64,000 nt of DNA, taken from positions 434,001 to 498,000 of the forward strand of contig JAEYHZ010000004.1 in the NCBI GenBank assembly GCA_023409265.1, written 5' to 3'. Each line of letters starts with the position of its first letter. Position 1 is the first letter of the stretch. Origin of the DNA: Bacillota bacterium (lineage in GTDB: Bacteria; Bacillota; Clostridia; Acetivibrionales; DSM-1351). The notes under the pieces are model-generated. The model saw only the letters and a program-made list of their open reading frames with translations, had not been told where the DNA came from and searched no databases. Both the position numbers and the translations under genes were made by a program. This document shows, in pieces, positions 8,477-17,197 of the stretch.

Positions 8477-9667
8477 ATGTCAAAAAAAGCTAAAATCTTA
8501 TTGGTAATAAGCGCCCTTTTCACTCTGGCAATGGGACTATCCAATGTATTTGTAAATATTTTCCTCTGGAAAAAATCCAATAACTTCATGGTTATTGCCC
8601 AATACAACCTTATGCATTATGTGCTAGTACCTCCTACCTTCATATTAGCCGGTTGGCTTTCGAAAAAAAAGAATGGAATCTGGTCTCTCAGATTGGGAAT
8701 ATTCTTTTTTATTGTGTTTTTCGGATTTATACTATTTCTTCGAAACAGCGTTACAAGGTATGTATTTCCAATCGGAGCCTTGTATGGAATAGCCGCGGGC
8801 TTCTACTGGCTGGCTTATCACGTACTTAGCTTCGATTTTACCTCAACTGAGAACAGGGATAGCTATAATGGCTTTAACGGAAGTATTTCCGGCGTATGCG
8901 GAGCTATTGCTCCTATAACCTCAGCATATATAATTGAGAAAAATACTTTAACTAACGGTTACACTATTGTTTTTTCAACATCGCTGATATTATTTGTAAT
9001 TCTTATTGGTATTTCCTTCATGCTGAAAGCTGACAATTATGGAACAAAACTAAAATTCAGCCGGATTATAAGCAGTAATTGCATGGACTGGAGGAATCTT
9101 CGGAAAAGCATTTTCGCCTGGGGATTCAGAGATGTAATAATAGGATTTTTGATTATTGTGCTGGTTTTCAAAGCAACAGGCAGCGAATTGGCAGTAGGTA
9201 AATTCTCATTATATGCTTCACTGATATCCTCCACTGCCTTCTACGTTGAACAAAAGATTATCAAACCGAAATTAAGGTTAGTTTCAATGTTTTTTGGCGC
9301 AATATTTATGTTTATTGCGGTATGGGGACTTGTTGCAAATATCAGCTATGGATCACTGATTCTCTATATGATTATGGATGCCGCCTTTGTTCCATTTTTT
9401 CTTGTTCCGCTGGCATCAGCCAGTTTTAATATTATTAGCACTCAGCATGAGGAAGATCTTCGAGTGGAATACATTATCAATAAGGAGATAATGCTTAACA
9501 GCGGGAGAATAGTCAGCATATCGATTCTCATAGCTCTCTTGAGTTTTTATGCGAATGCTGACAGTCTTAACTATTTCCTGTTTTTTATAGGCTTCGCACA
9601 ATTGGTTTCCCTTATCTTTTTACGACGGCTGAAAATATGGAAGGTCGGCGGGAATTCAGCGCGGTAA
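8477..9667 (+). CDS. MFS-type permease
   Basis: 396 aa, about 12 hydrophobic segments spread over the whole length, with short charged loops (for example after segment 2: SKKKNG). I use the ATG at 8477 because GGAGGT lies at 8467-8472; the upstream TTG at 8462 would place this site inside the gene. No substrate-specific motif is recognisable. It stands alone between divergent and convergent neighbours. A second, unrelated-looking MFS gene lies at 55440. Substrate unknown; efflux is the commonest role for such orphan permeases, which is inference. Confidence 0.8.
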   Translation: MSKKAKILLVISALFTLAMGLSNVFVNIFLWKKSNNFMVIAQYNLMHYVLVPPTFILAGWLSKKKNGIWSLRLGIFFFIVFFGFILFLRNSVTRYVFPIGALYGIAAGFYWLAYHVLSFDFTSTENRDSYNGFNGSISGVCGAIAPITSAYIIEKNTLTNGYTIVFSTSLILFVILIGISFMLKADNYGTKLKFSRIISSNCMDWRNLRKSIFAWGFRDVIIGFLIIVLVFKATGSELAVGKFSLYASLISSTAFYVEQKIIKPKLRLVSMFFGAIFMFIAVWGLVANISYGSLILYMIMDAAFVPFFLVPLASASFNIISTQHEEDLRVEYIINKEIMLNSGRIVSISILIALLSFYANADSLNYFLFFIGFAQLVSLIFLRRLKIWKVGGNSAR

Positions 9668-9731
9668 GGCTGTATTTTAAACACTTGTAATCTATAAAAT
9701 CTACTAAAAAAATTTATACTTTCCCAGACAA

Positions 9732-9773
9732 TAAAAAAGACATCATTTCACAACCAGGGTTGCATGATGTCTT
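9732..9773 (-). terminator. Intrinsic terminator of the marR-like gene
   Basis: The minus strand reads AAGACATCAT, a loop, ATGATGTCTT and then TTTTATT: a 10-bp stem with a U-run, 16 bp after the stop of the MarR gene. The plus-strand version also follows the MFS gene and could serve both. Confidence 0.8.
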
Positions 9774-9788
9774 ACTTCTGCTTATAGC

Positions 9789-10226
9789 TTATGTTATACC
9801 TTGTATGAAGGCTAATGTATCTAATAACTCTCTGAATTTATCCTTACCGATTTTCTGTTCAATTTTAAGCTGTGCATCTTCCCACAGCGGCAAGGCCTCA
9901 TTGAGTTTAGCCATACCTTTTTCTGTTATTGAAATCAGCCTTTTCCGCGAATCTTCATCGTCAGCTTTGACTTTAACATATCCGTTTTTCTTAAGTATTT
10001 CAATATTACGGGTAACTGTAGTTTGGTCCATTAATAAAATATTTGCCAGTTCTCCGACAGAGGTATACTCACGTGACGAAATATCCACCAACAGAGCAAG
10101 CTGCGTTGAACGCAAGCTGGTTGACTGTAATGCCTTATCATAATACTGGGTAACTACTCTGGTTGTCATTCTCAAATTTCTGCATGCACAAGCTTTAAGG
10201 TGTTCCCTGCCGGTCCTATCAGACAT
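9789..10226 (-). CDS. MarR-family transcriptional regulator
   Basis: 145 aa. The start at 10226 is preceded by GGGAGG; a longer reading frame to 10322 would run into the neighbouring gene and lacks such a site. Helix-turn-helix residues ~55-80 (SVGELANILLMDQTTVTRNI) are followed by the MarR wing with DDEDSRKR, whose Asp/Arg pair is typical of the family. Two Cys near the N-terminus (KACACRNL) could allow redox or metal sensing, which is speculation. It lies 58 bp downstream of the QueG-like gene on the same strand and may be co-transcribed with it. Its targets are unknown. Confidence 0.9.
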   Translation of the reverse strand: MSDRTGREHLKACACRNLRMTTRVVTQYYDKALQSTSLRSTQLALLVDISSREYTSVGELANILLMDQTTVTRNIEILKKNGYVKVKADDEDSRKRLISITEKGMAKLNEALPLWEDAQLKIEQKIGKDKFRELLDTLAFIQGIT

Positions 10227-10284
10227 ACAAAATACCTCCCCATCATGTGTACATACAAATAATAATCCCTGGCTGTTTGCAATG

Positions 10285-11334
10285 TCAAGTAAAACTCTTC
10301 CCACTGTCGTCAAACAACTCACTGCATATGGAAAAAGTCATCTGACGTACCTTTTCATTTTCATTATTACATGCTTTTAAAATATATGGTTTATAGCTTT
10401 CTTTATAATTGTTCCGCATAAAATTCAATACATTAACCTTCCATTTCCAAAGCTCATCTGAAGTCAAATAGAAGAATTTGGACTGAACTTTTTGCCTGTA
10501 ATAACTCTCCTCCATATCAAGAATTTTTTCAGGCGTTAATTGCTCCGCCAGAGAAGACAGCCCTGGAAAGTTTTCAGTCTCCTGCCACTTCCCCTTATTC
10601 ATCGGACAAACATCCTGACAAATATCACAGCCATAAATACATTCCCCGAAATTCTTACTTAGAGGTTCCTGTGGCATATTCCGGCCTCCAAAGGTAGTCA
10701 AATATGAAATACAGGCCGTAGGAGACATCGTATACGGAGCTGAGAGCGAGCGGGTAGGACACGCAGATATGCAGCGGCTGCAATTTTTCGGGCACTCCGG
10801 AACATTCGGAGTATCTTTGAGTTCCATTTCCCGGTCGGTTAACCATGCCTCAATATGAACCCAGGAGCCCGATTCAGTATAAAAGAAATTATTTCTGCGG
10901 ACAATTCCAAGTCCTGCTTGTAATGCAGCCCACCGCATGCCCACAATACCAAATTTCTGGTTCATTGATACCCGCAGCCCGAGGCTTTGAAGGTATTCAT
11001 TAAAAGCAACAGTATTCTGATATTCTTTTGTATTGGTATCCACACGTATGTCAAACAGGTATGACTTTGCTATATGGTCTTTTACAGTATGCGGAATCTT
11101 ATATTTTCCATACCTTTCTGCAAGAACCACTACAGATTTTGCCCAGGGATATTCCATCAGCGGATCAAGCAGTCGTCTTTGTTTCATGTAAAATTGTTCC
11201 GATTCCGGCACCTTTTGAAGCCTTTCTTCAAACTTTTCCTTAAACCCTGACAATGCTGCTACTGGTATAATTCCACACTTTTCATATCCCAGTTCATAGG
11301 CTTTATCCTGTATCAGCTGCTCTAATGTACTCAT
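10285..11334 (-). CDS. QueG-like double [4Fe-4S] reductase paralogue
   Basis: 349 aa, ATG preceded by AGGAG. Two ferredoxin-type clusters are present: Cys181, 185, 188 and 192 (CPKNCSRCISACPT) and Cys232, 236, 239 and 243 (CIYGCDICQDVCP), with CISYLT between. The C-terminal layout matches epoxyqueuosine reductase QueG. However, the RDYH motif that holds the catalytic Asp of QueG is not seen in the expected region after VVLAERYG, and the first cluster has C-x3-C instead of C-x2-C. It is therefore more likely a paralogue with another, probably cobamide- or redox-linked, function than the queuosine enzyme itself. Confidence 0.75.
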   Translation of the reverse strand: MSTLEQLIQDKAYELGYEKCGIIPVAALSGFKEKFEERLQKVPESEQFYMKQRRLLDPLMEYPWAKSVVVLAERYGKYKIPHTVKDHIAKSYLFDIRVDTNTKEYQNTVAFNEYLQSLGLRVSMNQKFGIVGMRWAALQAGLGIVRRNNFFYTESGSWVHIEAWLTDREMELKDTPNVPECPKNCSRCISACPTRSLSAPYTMSPTACISYLTTFGGRNMPQEPLSKNFGECIYGCDICQDVCPMNKGKWQETENFPGLSSLAEQLTPEKILDMEESYYRQKVQSKFFYLTSDELWKWKVNVLNFMRNNYKESYKPYILKACNNENEKVRQMTFSICSELFDDSGKSFT

Positions 11335-11528
11335 ATTTCCGTCACTCCTCTACTATCACATATGTTTTTCAGTAAAATATTAATTTTCTTATATTCACAC
11401 TAAAATCAGCATTTTGTAACATACCGCCAGTCAGAACCTATCAAATAATTTTACTGCCTTCAACAGTCTTACATGTATATACATATATAATTGCAAAAAT
11501 TATCCAGCAAGATTAATAAACAAAATAT

Positions 11529-11570
11529 AAAAGCTCATATTATATGCATATACATATAATATGAGCTTTT
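11529..11570. terminator. Bidirectional terminator palindrome
   Basis: AAAAGCTCATATTATATG and its near-perfect inverse CATATAATATGAGCTTTT flank a short AT loop. The stem of about 18 bp is flanked by A- and T-runs. It lies 24 bp after the stop of the aminotransferase gene (minus strand), which it most likely terminates. Confidence 0.75.
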
Positions 11571-11594
11571 ATTCAAGATGTCAATATTTTTTGT

Positions 11595-12761
11595 TTATTC
11601 TAAAATACCGCTCTCCTGAACAGCCTTTATTGCAGCACTCAAGGTTTCCTCGTCCTGAACCAGCGCCATTCTGACATGTCCTTCACCGGAGGGACCAAAA
11701 GCACTGCCCGGTGTTACAATGACTCCTGCCCTCTGAACCATATCCATGGCGAAATCTACCGATTTCTCGTAGTTGGATGGAATCACAGCCCATACAAACA
11801 TTGTAGCTTTTGGGTAATCCATCTTCCAACCTATGGAATTAAAGCCACCGCAGAGAATATCCCTTCTTCTTTCGTATGCCTTTTTCGTTATTTCCACACA
11901 GGTCTGATCCCCGGTAATTGCAGCGATTGCAGCTTTTTGTACAGGTAAAAACATACCGTAGTCCATATTTGACTTTAAAATTTTCAAGCGAGATACTATC
12001 TTTTCATTTCCAACACAAAAACCGACTCTTGCTCCTGCAAGACCATAGTTTTTGGAAAGTGAATTGAATTCAACTCCTACCTCCCTGGCACCGGGATATG
12101 AAAGAAAACTGCCGCAGCTGTTTCCGTAATAAACCAAATCACTGTAGGCGTTATCATGAAGAACAATTATGTCATATTTTTTCGCGAAAGCAACAAGCTC
12201 TTTGTAGAAGTCATCCGGCGCCATTGCCGTAGTTGGATTGTTGGGATAGGAAATCAGCATAAGTTTGGCTTTTTTAGCCACTTCCTCAGGTATATCCTGC
12301 AGACTTATGACATAACCGTTTTCCTTCTTCTGAGGCATAAAATACAGCTGAGCTCCTGCCAGCTTTGGTCCGTCTGCAAACACCGGATAACACGGGTCGG
12401 GCACCAACACCAGATCACCTTCATCTACAATGGATAGTGATATATGTGCAAGTCCCTCTTGAGAACCTAAAAGCGAACATATTTCTGTCTTCGGGTTCAG
12501 CTCTACCCCGTATCTTTTACCATACCAGCTGCTGACGGCCTCCAATAAATCTTCCTGATCGCTTATGGCATATATATAGTTTTTTTCATCGGCTGAGGCT
12601 TTGCAAAGAGCATCTATAACATGTCCGGCAGGCGGTATATTCGGTGTGCCAACGCTAAGGTCTATGACAGGCTGCCCGCTTTCCAATCTTCTTCTTTTTA
12701 TCTCCAATAATTTGGTAAATATCCCTTCTCCAAACTGGTCCATTCTTCTCGCAAACTGCAT
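11595..12761 (-). CDS. Class I/II PLP aminotransferase (LL-DAP aminotransferase-like)
   Basis: 388 aa, a full-length fold-type I aminotransferase. The pyridoxal-phosphate lysine is Lys237 in SLSKNYGLAGARVGF. Asn175 (SYPNNPT), Asp203 and Tyr206 (LHDNAYSDLVY) are the expected cofactor contacts. The N-terminal IDLSVGTPNIPPAGHVIDAL recalls the LL-diaminopimelate aminotransferase (DapL) and MalY/PatA-like branch. DapL makes LL-diaminopimelate for lysine and peptidoglycan, but no other lysine gene lies nearby, so the substrate is uncertain. Single-gene unit with GGGG ribosome-binding site and a downstream palindromic terminator. Confidence 0.85.
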   Translation of the reverse strand: MQFARRMDQFGEGIFTKLLEIKRRRLESGQPVIDLSVGTPNIPPAGHVIDALCKASADEKNYIYAISDQEDLLEAVSSWYGKRYGVELNPKTEICSLLGSQEGLAHISLSIVDEGDLVLVPDPCYPVFADGPKLAGAQLYFMPQKKENGYVISLQDIPEEVAKKAKLMLISYPNNPTTAMAPDDFYKELVAFAKKYDIIVLHDNAYSDLVYYGNSCGSFLSYPGAREVGVEFNSLSKNYGLAGARVGFCVGNEKIVSRLKILKSNMDYGMFLPVQKAAIAAITGDQTCVEITKKAYERRRDILCGGFNSIGWKMDYPKATMFVWAVIPSNYEKSVDFAMDMVQRAGVIVTPGSAFGPSGEGHVRMALVQDEETLSAAIKAVQESGILE

Positions 12762-12814
12762 TGTGATCTACCCCTTTAACTTTTGTATTATCAATAATAA
12801 TTTTATCACTTTAT

Positions 12815-12960
12815 AACGCATTGCTTCAGATAAAATTTTTTGGCTGTAGAAAAATTTAATTACCTCTATGCGTTTCAACGAGGCAGGAGATATGTTCCCG
12901 CCGCTGAAACCCAATAGGTACCGCCACCCTGAAGAGGTAGTGGTCATCTATAACCTCGTT
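12815..12960 (+). ncRNA. Structured RNA-like element, copy 1
   Basis: 146 nt with two tandem stem domains: AACGCAT (12815-12821) pairs with ATGCGTT (12868-12874), and AACGAGG (12877-12883) pairs with CCTCGTT (12954-12960). The first domain contains an inner AAATTTTT/AGAAAAATTT stem around a GGCTGT loop. A second copy at 62907-63054 keeps the arms, the GGCTGT loop and CGAGGCAGGAGAT while the other segments vary. The element precedes the terminator at 13137 and the M20 amidohydrolase gene. I cannot match it to a riboswitch class from memory. A mobile palindromic element is the alternative. Confidence 0.6.
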
Positions 12961-13136
12961 ATTTAATTAAAGTAAAACATTTGTGCACCAGCTGTCAATC
13001 TTTTGGAGTTGTGCACAAAACTAATCTAATAATTAATTATATATGTAATATTGGAGAAAAACGAGTTATAATAGAGAAAAGTTTAAATTCAGTTACTTTT
13101 TACATTTTAATAAAGATTACACCAGGTTGATTGCAA

Positions 13137-13173
13137 GGGCGCAAACTTATAAAAGTTTGTGCTCTTTTTATTT
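13137..13173 (+). terminator. Intrinsic terminator before the M20 gene
   Basis: GGGCGCAAACTT (13137-13148) pairs with AAGTTTGTGCTC (13153-13164), followed by TTTTTATTT. It lies between structured element copy 1 and the M20 amidohydrolase start, so it either ends a small RNA or attenuates the gene. Confidence 0.8.
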
Positions 13174-13221
13174 ACAATTGGAGTACAGCACTAAAAAACT
13201 TTAAAAAGGGGATTTGATATT

Positions 13222-14457
13222 ATGTATACTTGTAACTTAGAAAGAATGGAAAATAAGATTAAAACATTTTCAAAATTCGGAGATGCCGGTCATGGGGGGA
13301 TCACCAGATACTCATTATCACCTGAGGCACATCAGGCAAGAGCGGAATTTGTAAAAAGAATGACAGCAATAGGAGCAATTATAGAAACAGACGATATGGC
13401 AAACATGTACGCTACCCTCCCGGGTTCCGAGCCAAATACCAAGAGAATCGTTATGGCCTCTCATGTGGATTCGGTTAAAAACGGCGGAAACTATGATGGA
13501 ATACTTGGAGTATTGACTGCAATGGAGGTTCTGGAAACTATTACAGAGCTCAGTATTCCACACAGGCATCCCATTACAGCCATGATCTGGACAAATGAAG
13601 AGGGTTCCCTTTATCCTCCTGCCATGATGTCTTCCGGCGTAATTTGCGGAAAGTTTGACAAGGCAAAAATGCTGGCTTCTAAAAGCATTCTTAATCCTGC
13701 CAGCACTTTTGGCCAGGCACTGGATGCCAGCCCCTATAAAGGTGAGGAAAAAAACAGATTAAACCCCAATGACTACATGGCTATGTTTGAGACGCATATT
13801 GAACAGGGGCCCATACTTGAAGCAGCAAAAAAGGATTTAGGTGTTGTAGTCTGTGTATTGGGTATGGTCAATTACAGGCTCAAGACCCACGGTCAGGCTG
13901 ATCATGCCGGAACTACCCCCATGAGCTACAGGCAGGACGCACTCTACGCTGCAGCACAGCTTCTTACTTATCTGCATCAGGAATTGGATAAGCTGGACCC
14001 TGCCCTTGTTTACACAACCGGTGAAATAAAGTGCCACCCCAATGTGCACACTGTAATTCCTGATGAAGTTGATTTTTCGCTGGATGCAAGACATGAAGAT
14101 CCTGATGTTATCAAGCAGGTTGTAGAAATTATAAAGAATATACCTGAGGAAATTGCAAGATGTAGAACCGGCTATGAATTAGCCTGGGCCCGTGATACCG
14201 TATACTTTGACACAGAATTGACGGGCTTTGTAAAAGAAAGCGCTGATGAACTTGGTATCTCCAATCAGTACATCAACAGCGGTGCAGGACATGATGCGCA
14301 GTTTGTATCTTACATGCTGCCCACAACAATGATTTTTGTTCCCTCCAAAGACGGACACAGTCACTGTGAACCTGAGTATACCTCACCTGAGCAGTGTACA
14401 GCCGGAGCCAGCGTAATGCTCAACGCAGTGCTAAAGGCAGATAAAAAACAGACATAG
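13222..14457 (+). CDS. M20-family amidohydrolase (carbamoylase/allantoate type)
   Basis: 411 aa, length typical of the hydantoinase/carbamoylase branch of M20 zinc peptidases. Metal-site motifs are present: His81 and Asp83 (SHVDS), Asp92 (NYDG), Glu126-Glu127 (TNEEGS), the His of ETHIEQG, and a C-terminal SHCEPEYT. GQADHAGTTPM marks the dimerisation/lid domain. These enzymes hydrolyse N-carbamoyl-L-amino acids, allantoate or ureidoglycine, releasing ammonia. No purine-catabolic neighbour fixes the substrate. A GGGG ribosome-binding site precedes the ATG. A terminator at 13137-13173 and a structured element lie upstream, so expression may be controlled in the leader. Confidence 0.85.
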   Translation: MYTCNLERMENKIKTFSKFGDAGHGGITRYSLSPEAHQARAEFVKRMTAIGAIIETDDMANMYATLPGSEPNTKRIVMASHVDSVKNGGNYDGILGVLTAMEVLETITELSIPHRHPITAMIWTNEEGSLYPPAMMSSGVICGKFDKAKMLASKSILNPASTFGQALDASPYKGEEKNRLNPNDYMAMFETHIEQGPILEAAKKDLGVVVCVLGMVNYRLKTHGQADHAGTTPMSYRQDALYAAAQLLTYLHQELDKLDPALVYTTGEIKCHPNVHTVIPDEVDFSLDARHEDPDVIKQVVEIIKNIPEEIARCRTGYELAWARDTVYFDTELTGFVKESADELGISNQYINSGAGHDAQFVSYMLPTTMIFVPSKDGHSHCEPEYTSPEQCTAGASVMLNAVLKADKKQT

Positions 14458-14549
14458 AATTTACCCAAAGCTTTGGTAAAGCAATAGCAGATACAATTCA
14501 GAAACAGCCGAAGCAAAAGGAGATAGTGTAAGAGTTCTAAATTTGTATT

Positions 14550-14654
14550 CAATGGGGTACTGAAGGACTGCTGAAGGGAAAGGAGGCCTTATTATTCTGT
14601 ACAACAGGAGTCCATACGAGCTTTTCTTACAAAACGGGATGCATGATTCAATGA
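14550..14654 (+). pseudogene. Possible remnant of a flavodoxin_2-type oxidoreductase
   Basis: A short frame reads WGTEGLLKGKEALLFCTTG and stops at 14654. This resembles the internal motif of NAD(P)H:quinone/azo-reductases of the flavodoxin_2 family (…LKGKKALL..TTG). It has no start, no ribosome-binding site and no flanking domain. The rest of the 310-bp gap between the M20 gene and ribH contains only stop-rich frames and a terminator. I regard it as a decayed fragment, with low confidence. Confidence 0.3.
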
Positions 14655-14667
14655 AGCAAACTAATTG

Positions 14668-14713
14668 AAAAATAGTACCCAATGCTTACCGAAAGTTTGG
14701 GTACTATTTTTAC
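14668..14713. terminator. Bidirectional terminator, ribH / M20 gene
   Basis: AAAATAGTACCCAA and TTGGGTACTATTTTT form a stem of about 14 bp with A/T-runs on both sides. It lies downstream of ribH (minus) and of the M20 gene (plus), and can stop both transcripts. Confidence 0.85.
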
Positions 14714-14767
14714 ATAATTTAAAATGGTTCAAATCTCTGTTGCCTCAAATCTACCGTGGGAAAAAAT

Positions 14768-15244
14768 CTAGCCCTGCTGGAATTGCTTGAGCAGGTTGGC
14801 CATTTCTATGGCAGTCACGGCAGCATCATACCCTTTATTACCTGCCTTTGTGCCGGCTCTTTCAATGGCTTGCTCTATTGTGTCAGTGGTCAAGACCCCG
14901 AATATGACCGGAATTCCTGCATCCAGGGAGACCTTTGCAATTCCCTTTGAAACTTCACTTGCAACATAATCAAAATGTGGTGTTGACCCTCTTATAACAG
15001 CACCAAGGCATATAACAGCATCAAACTTCCCCGTGGCTGCCAGCCTTTGAGCAACCAGAGGAATCTCAAAAGCACCCGGCACCCATGCTGCCTCAATATT
15101 TGCTTCATCTCCTCCATGTCTTACCAGTGCGTCGATAGCTCCCCCTAACAGTTTACTGCTAATAAATTCATTAAATCTGCCCACAACAATACCAAATTTC
15201 AAATCCCCGGCAACAAGATTTCCTTCATGCATTTTAACTGACAT
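14768..15244 (-). CDS. ribH: Lumazine synthase (riboflavin synthase beta chain)
   Basis: 158 aa, normal length. It condenses 5-amino-6-ribitylaminouracil with 3,4-dihydroxy-2-butanone 4-phosphate to 6,7-dimethyl-8-ribityllumazine. Typical motifs are IVVGRFNEFIS near the N-terminus, WVPGAFEIPL, and CLGAVIRGSTPHFDYV with the active-site His. It is the last gene of the ribD-ribE-ribBA-ribH operon, 30 bp after ribBA, with a GGGAGG ribosome-binding site and a terminator downstream. Its expression should follow the FMN riboswitch at 18413-18557. Confidence 0.97.
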   Translation of the reverse strand: MSVKMHEGNLVAGDLKFGIVVGRFNEFISSKLLGGAIDALVRHGGDEANIEAAWVPGAFEIPLVAQRLAATGKFDAVICLGAVIRGSTPHFDYVASEVSKGIAKVSLDAGIPVIFGVLTTDTIEQAIERAGTKAGNKGYDAAVTAIEMANLLKQFQQG

Positions 15245-15274
15245 GGTATTTATCCTCCCTGTGTTTTAATTTAT

Positions 15275-16468
15275 TTATATCAAATGTCCCATCTTTTCCT
15301 TTTTTGTCCTCATATAAAATTCATTAACTTCATTGGCTTCCATCTGAATAGGCACCCTTTCTATCACTTCAAGGCCGTATCCGCTTAAACCCACTACTTT
15401 TTTGGGATTGTTGGTCAAAAGTCTGATTTTTCTCACCCCCAAATCATATAATATCTGGGCTCCAATCCCATAATCCCGGAGATCTGGAGCAAAGCCCAGC
15501 AATTCATTGGCTTCTACAGTATCCTTCCCTTGATCCTGCAGTTCGTAGGCACGTATTTTATTGACCAAACCTATTCCTCTCCCTTCCTGACGCATATAAA
15601 GAAGTATTCCTCTCCCCTCACGGCTTATCTGCCTGAGCGCTGCATCCAGCTGTTCACCGCAGTCACATCTTTTTGAATGGAAAGCATCACCCGTCAGGCA
15701 TTCGGAATGTACTCTTACCAATACAGGATCATTTGAGCTTGTTATATCTCCCTTTACCAAAGCTACATGGTGCTCACCGTTAATAATATTTTCATAGGCT
15801 GCAATTGTGAATTCTCCGTATTCTGTTGGCATCTTGGCAACGGCAGCTGCACTTATCAGTTTTTCATTACTCCTCCTGTACTTGATCAATTCAGCCACTG
15901 TTATAATTTTTAAATTATGCTTTTTTGAGAATTCAAGTAACTGTGGTACTCTGGCCATTGTTCCGTCATCTTTCATGATCTCACATATAACCCCCGCCGG
16001 GTACAAACCCGCCATTCTGGCAAGATCAACAGCAGCCTCGGTATGACCTGAGCGTTTTAATACTCCCCCATCCCTTGCAATCAAAGGGAAAATATGCCCC
16101 GGCCTCATAAAATCATTGCTTTCCGAATTGAGATTTACCAATTCCCTTACGGTATTGGCCCTTTCAAAGGAAGAAATGCCTGTTGTGGAGCTTTTGTGAT
16201 CTACTGTAACCGTAAAAGCAGTCTTCATGTTTTCGGTGTTTCTCTCCACCATCAAATTAAGTTCCAACTTTCTGGCACGTTCTTCCGTAAGCGGTACACA
16301 TATCATTCCTTTACCATATGAGGCCATGAAGTTAATACTTTCAGGAGTGACCTTCTCTGCTGCCATTAAAAGATCCCCCTCATTCTCACGATCCTCATCA
16401 TCCACAACAATAATCATCTTACCCTGTTTGATTTCCTCCACTGCCTCTTCAATAGAATTAAACTTCAT
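15275..16468 (-). CDS. ribBA: Bifunctional DHBP synthase / GTP cyclohydrolase II
   Basis: 397 aa from the ATG at 16468, which has GGAGGTG 7 nt upstream; a TTG 15 bp earlier is less likely. The N-terminal half is 3,4-dihydroxybutanone-4-phosphate synthase (IIVVDDEDRENEGDL, then RPGHIFPLIARDGGVLKRSG). The C-terminal half is GTP cyclohydrolase II, with zinc ligands in SECLTGDAFHSKRCDCGEQL and the RQEGRGIGL motif. The fusion supplies both branch precursors of riboflavin. It is the third gene of the operon, between ribE and ribH. Confidence 0.97.
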   Translation of the reverse strand: MKFNSIEEAVEEIKQGKMIIVVDDEDRENEGDLLMAAEKVTPESINFMASYGKGMICVPLTEERARKLELNLMVERNTENMKTAFTVTVDHKSSTTGISSFERANTVRELVNLNSESNDFMRPGHIFPLIARDGGVLKRSGHTEAAVDLARMAGLYPAGVICEIMKDDGTMARVPQLLEFSKKHNLKIITVAELIKYRRSNEKLISAAAVAKMPTEYGEFTIAAYENIINGEHHVALVKGDITSSNDPVLVRVHSECLTGDAFHSKRCDCGEQLDAALRQISREGRGILLYMRQEGRGIGLVNKIRAYELQDQGKDTVEANELLGFAPDLRDYGIGAQILYDLGVRKIRLLTNNPKKVVGLSGYGLEVIERVPIQMEANEVNEFYMRTKKEKMGHLI

Positions 16469-16549
16469 TTCCGGCACCTCCAATTAATATAAGCTTTATA
16501 TTCAAGCAAAGCTATAAATTTAATACTCAAGCAAGCTATAGTATCATAA

Positions 16550-17197
16550 TCAAGCAAAACCATTGTCTCTAAGAAAGTCCAGTGTGATATCTCCTTTGGG
16601 TATGTTTGCTTTTGGGTTCAGAAGCTTTTCTACATACTTACCAACTACATCGCACTCAATATTTATTGAACTCCCCACTTTTCTGACTCCAAGGGTAGTA
16701 ACATCTGCTGTCGTGGGGATAAGCGATACACTGAAGTGTGTTTCATTCACAGAGGCTACCGTCAGACTTGTTCCGTCCAGTGCTACTGAGCCTTTCATTA
16801 CAACATACTTGAGGATGGACTCAGGTGCTTCAATTGTCAGCCAAAGGGCATTATCCTCTTCGACTCGGGAGGAAAGAATTCCGATGCCGTCAATATGTCC
16901 GGTCACAATATGGCCTCCCAGTCTGTCAGATAACCGTAAGGCCCTCTCCAGATTCACCCTGTCAGAGATATTAAGTTTATCAAGCCCTGTCTTCCTCATG
17001 GTTTCAGGCATTACATCAGCTGAAAACCAGTCTCCCCCCACCTTTGTGACTGTAAGACATATTCCGTTGACTGCTATACTGTCTCCAGGCTTTGCATCCT
17101 GCAATATTTTTCTACAGTGAACTGAAAGCTGTATCGATGATTTACCTGGTAAAACTTGCTTAATTGTACCTATTTCCTCTATAATTCCTGTAAACAT
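16550..17197 (-). CDS. ribE: Riboflavin synthase alpha chain
   Basis: 215 aa, made of two homologous lumazine-binding repeats: residues 1-~95, starting MFTGIIEEIG, and ~96-195, starting HIVTGHIDGIG. It dismutates two dimethyl-ribityllumazines to riboflavin. The start lies within the end of ribD (19-bp overlap) and has GGAGAG just upstream, indicating translational coupling. Second gene of the riboflavin operon. Confidence 0.97.
   Translation of the reverse strand: MFTGIIEEIGTIKQVLPGKSSIQLSVHCRKILQDAKPGDSIAVNGICLTVTKVGGDWFSADVMPETMRKTGLDKLNISDRVNLERALRLSDRLGGHIVTGHIDGIGILSSRVEEDNALWLTIEAPESILKYVVMKGSVALDGTSLTVASVNETHFSVSLIPTTADVTTLGVRKVGSSINIECDVVGKYVEKLLNPKANIPKGDITLDFLRDNGFA

Noticed and set aside
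10227..10322. N-terminal extension of the MarR regulator
   Set aside because: The GGGAGG site fits the ATG at 10226; the extension overlaps the QueG-like gene and lacks family similarity.
16563..17120. 185-aa plus-strand reading frame
   Set aside because: Antisense to ribE, whose protein is fully convincing.
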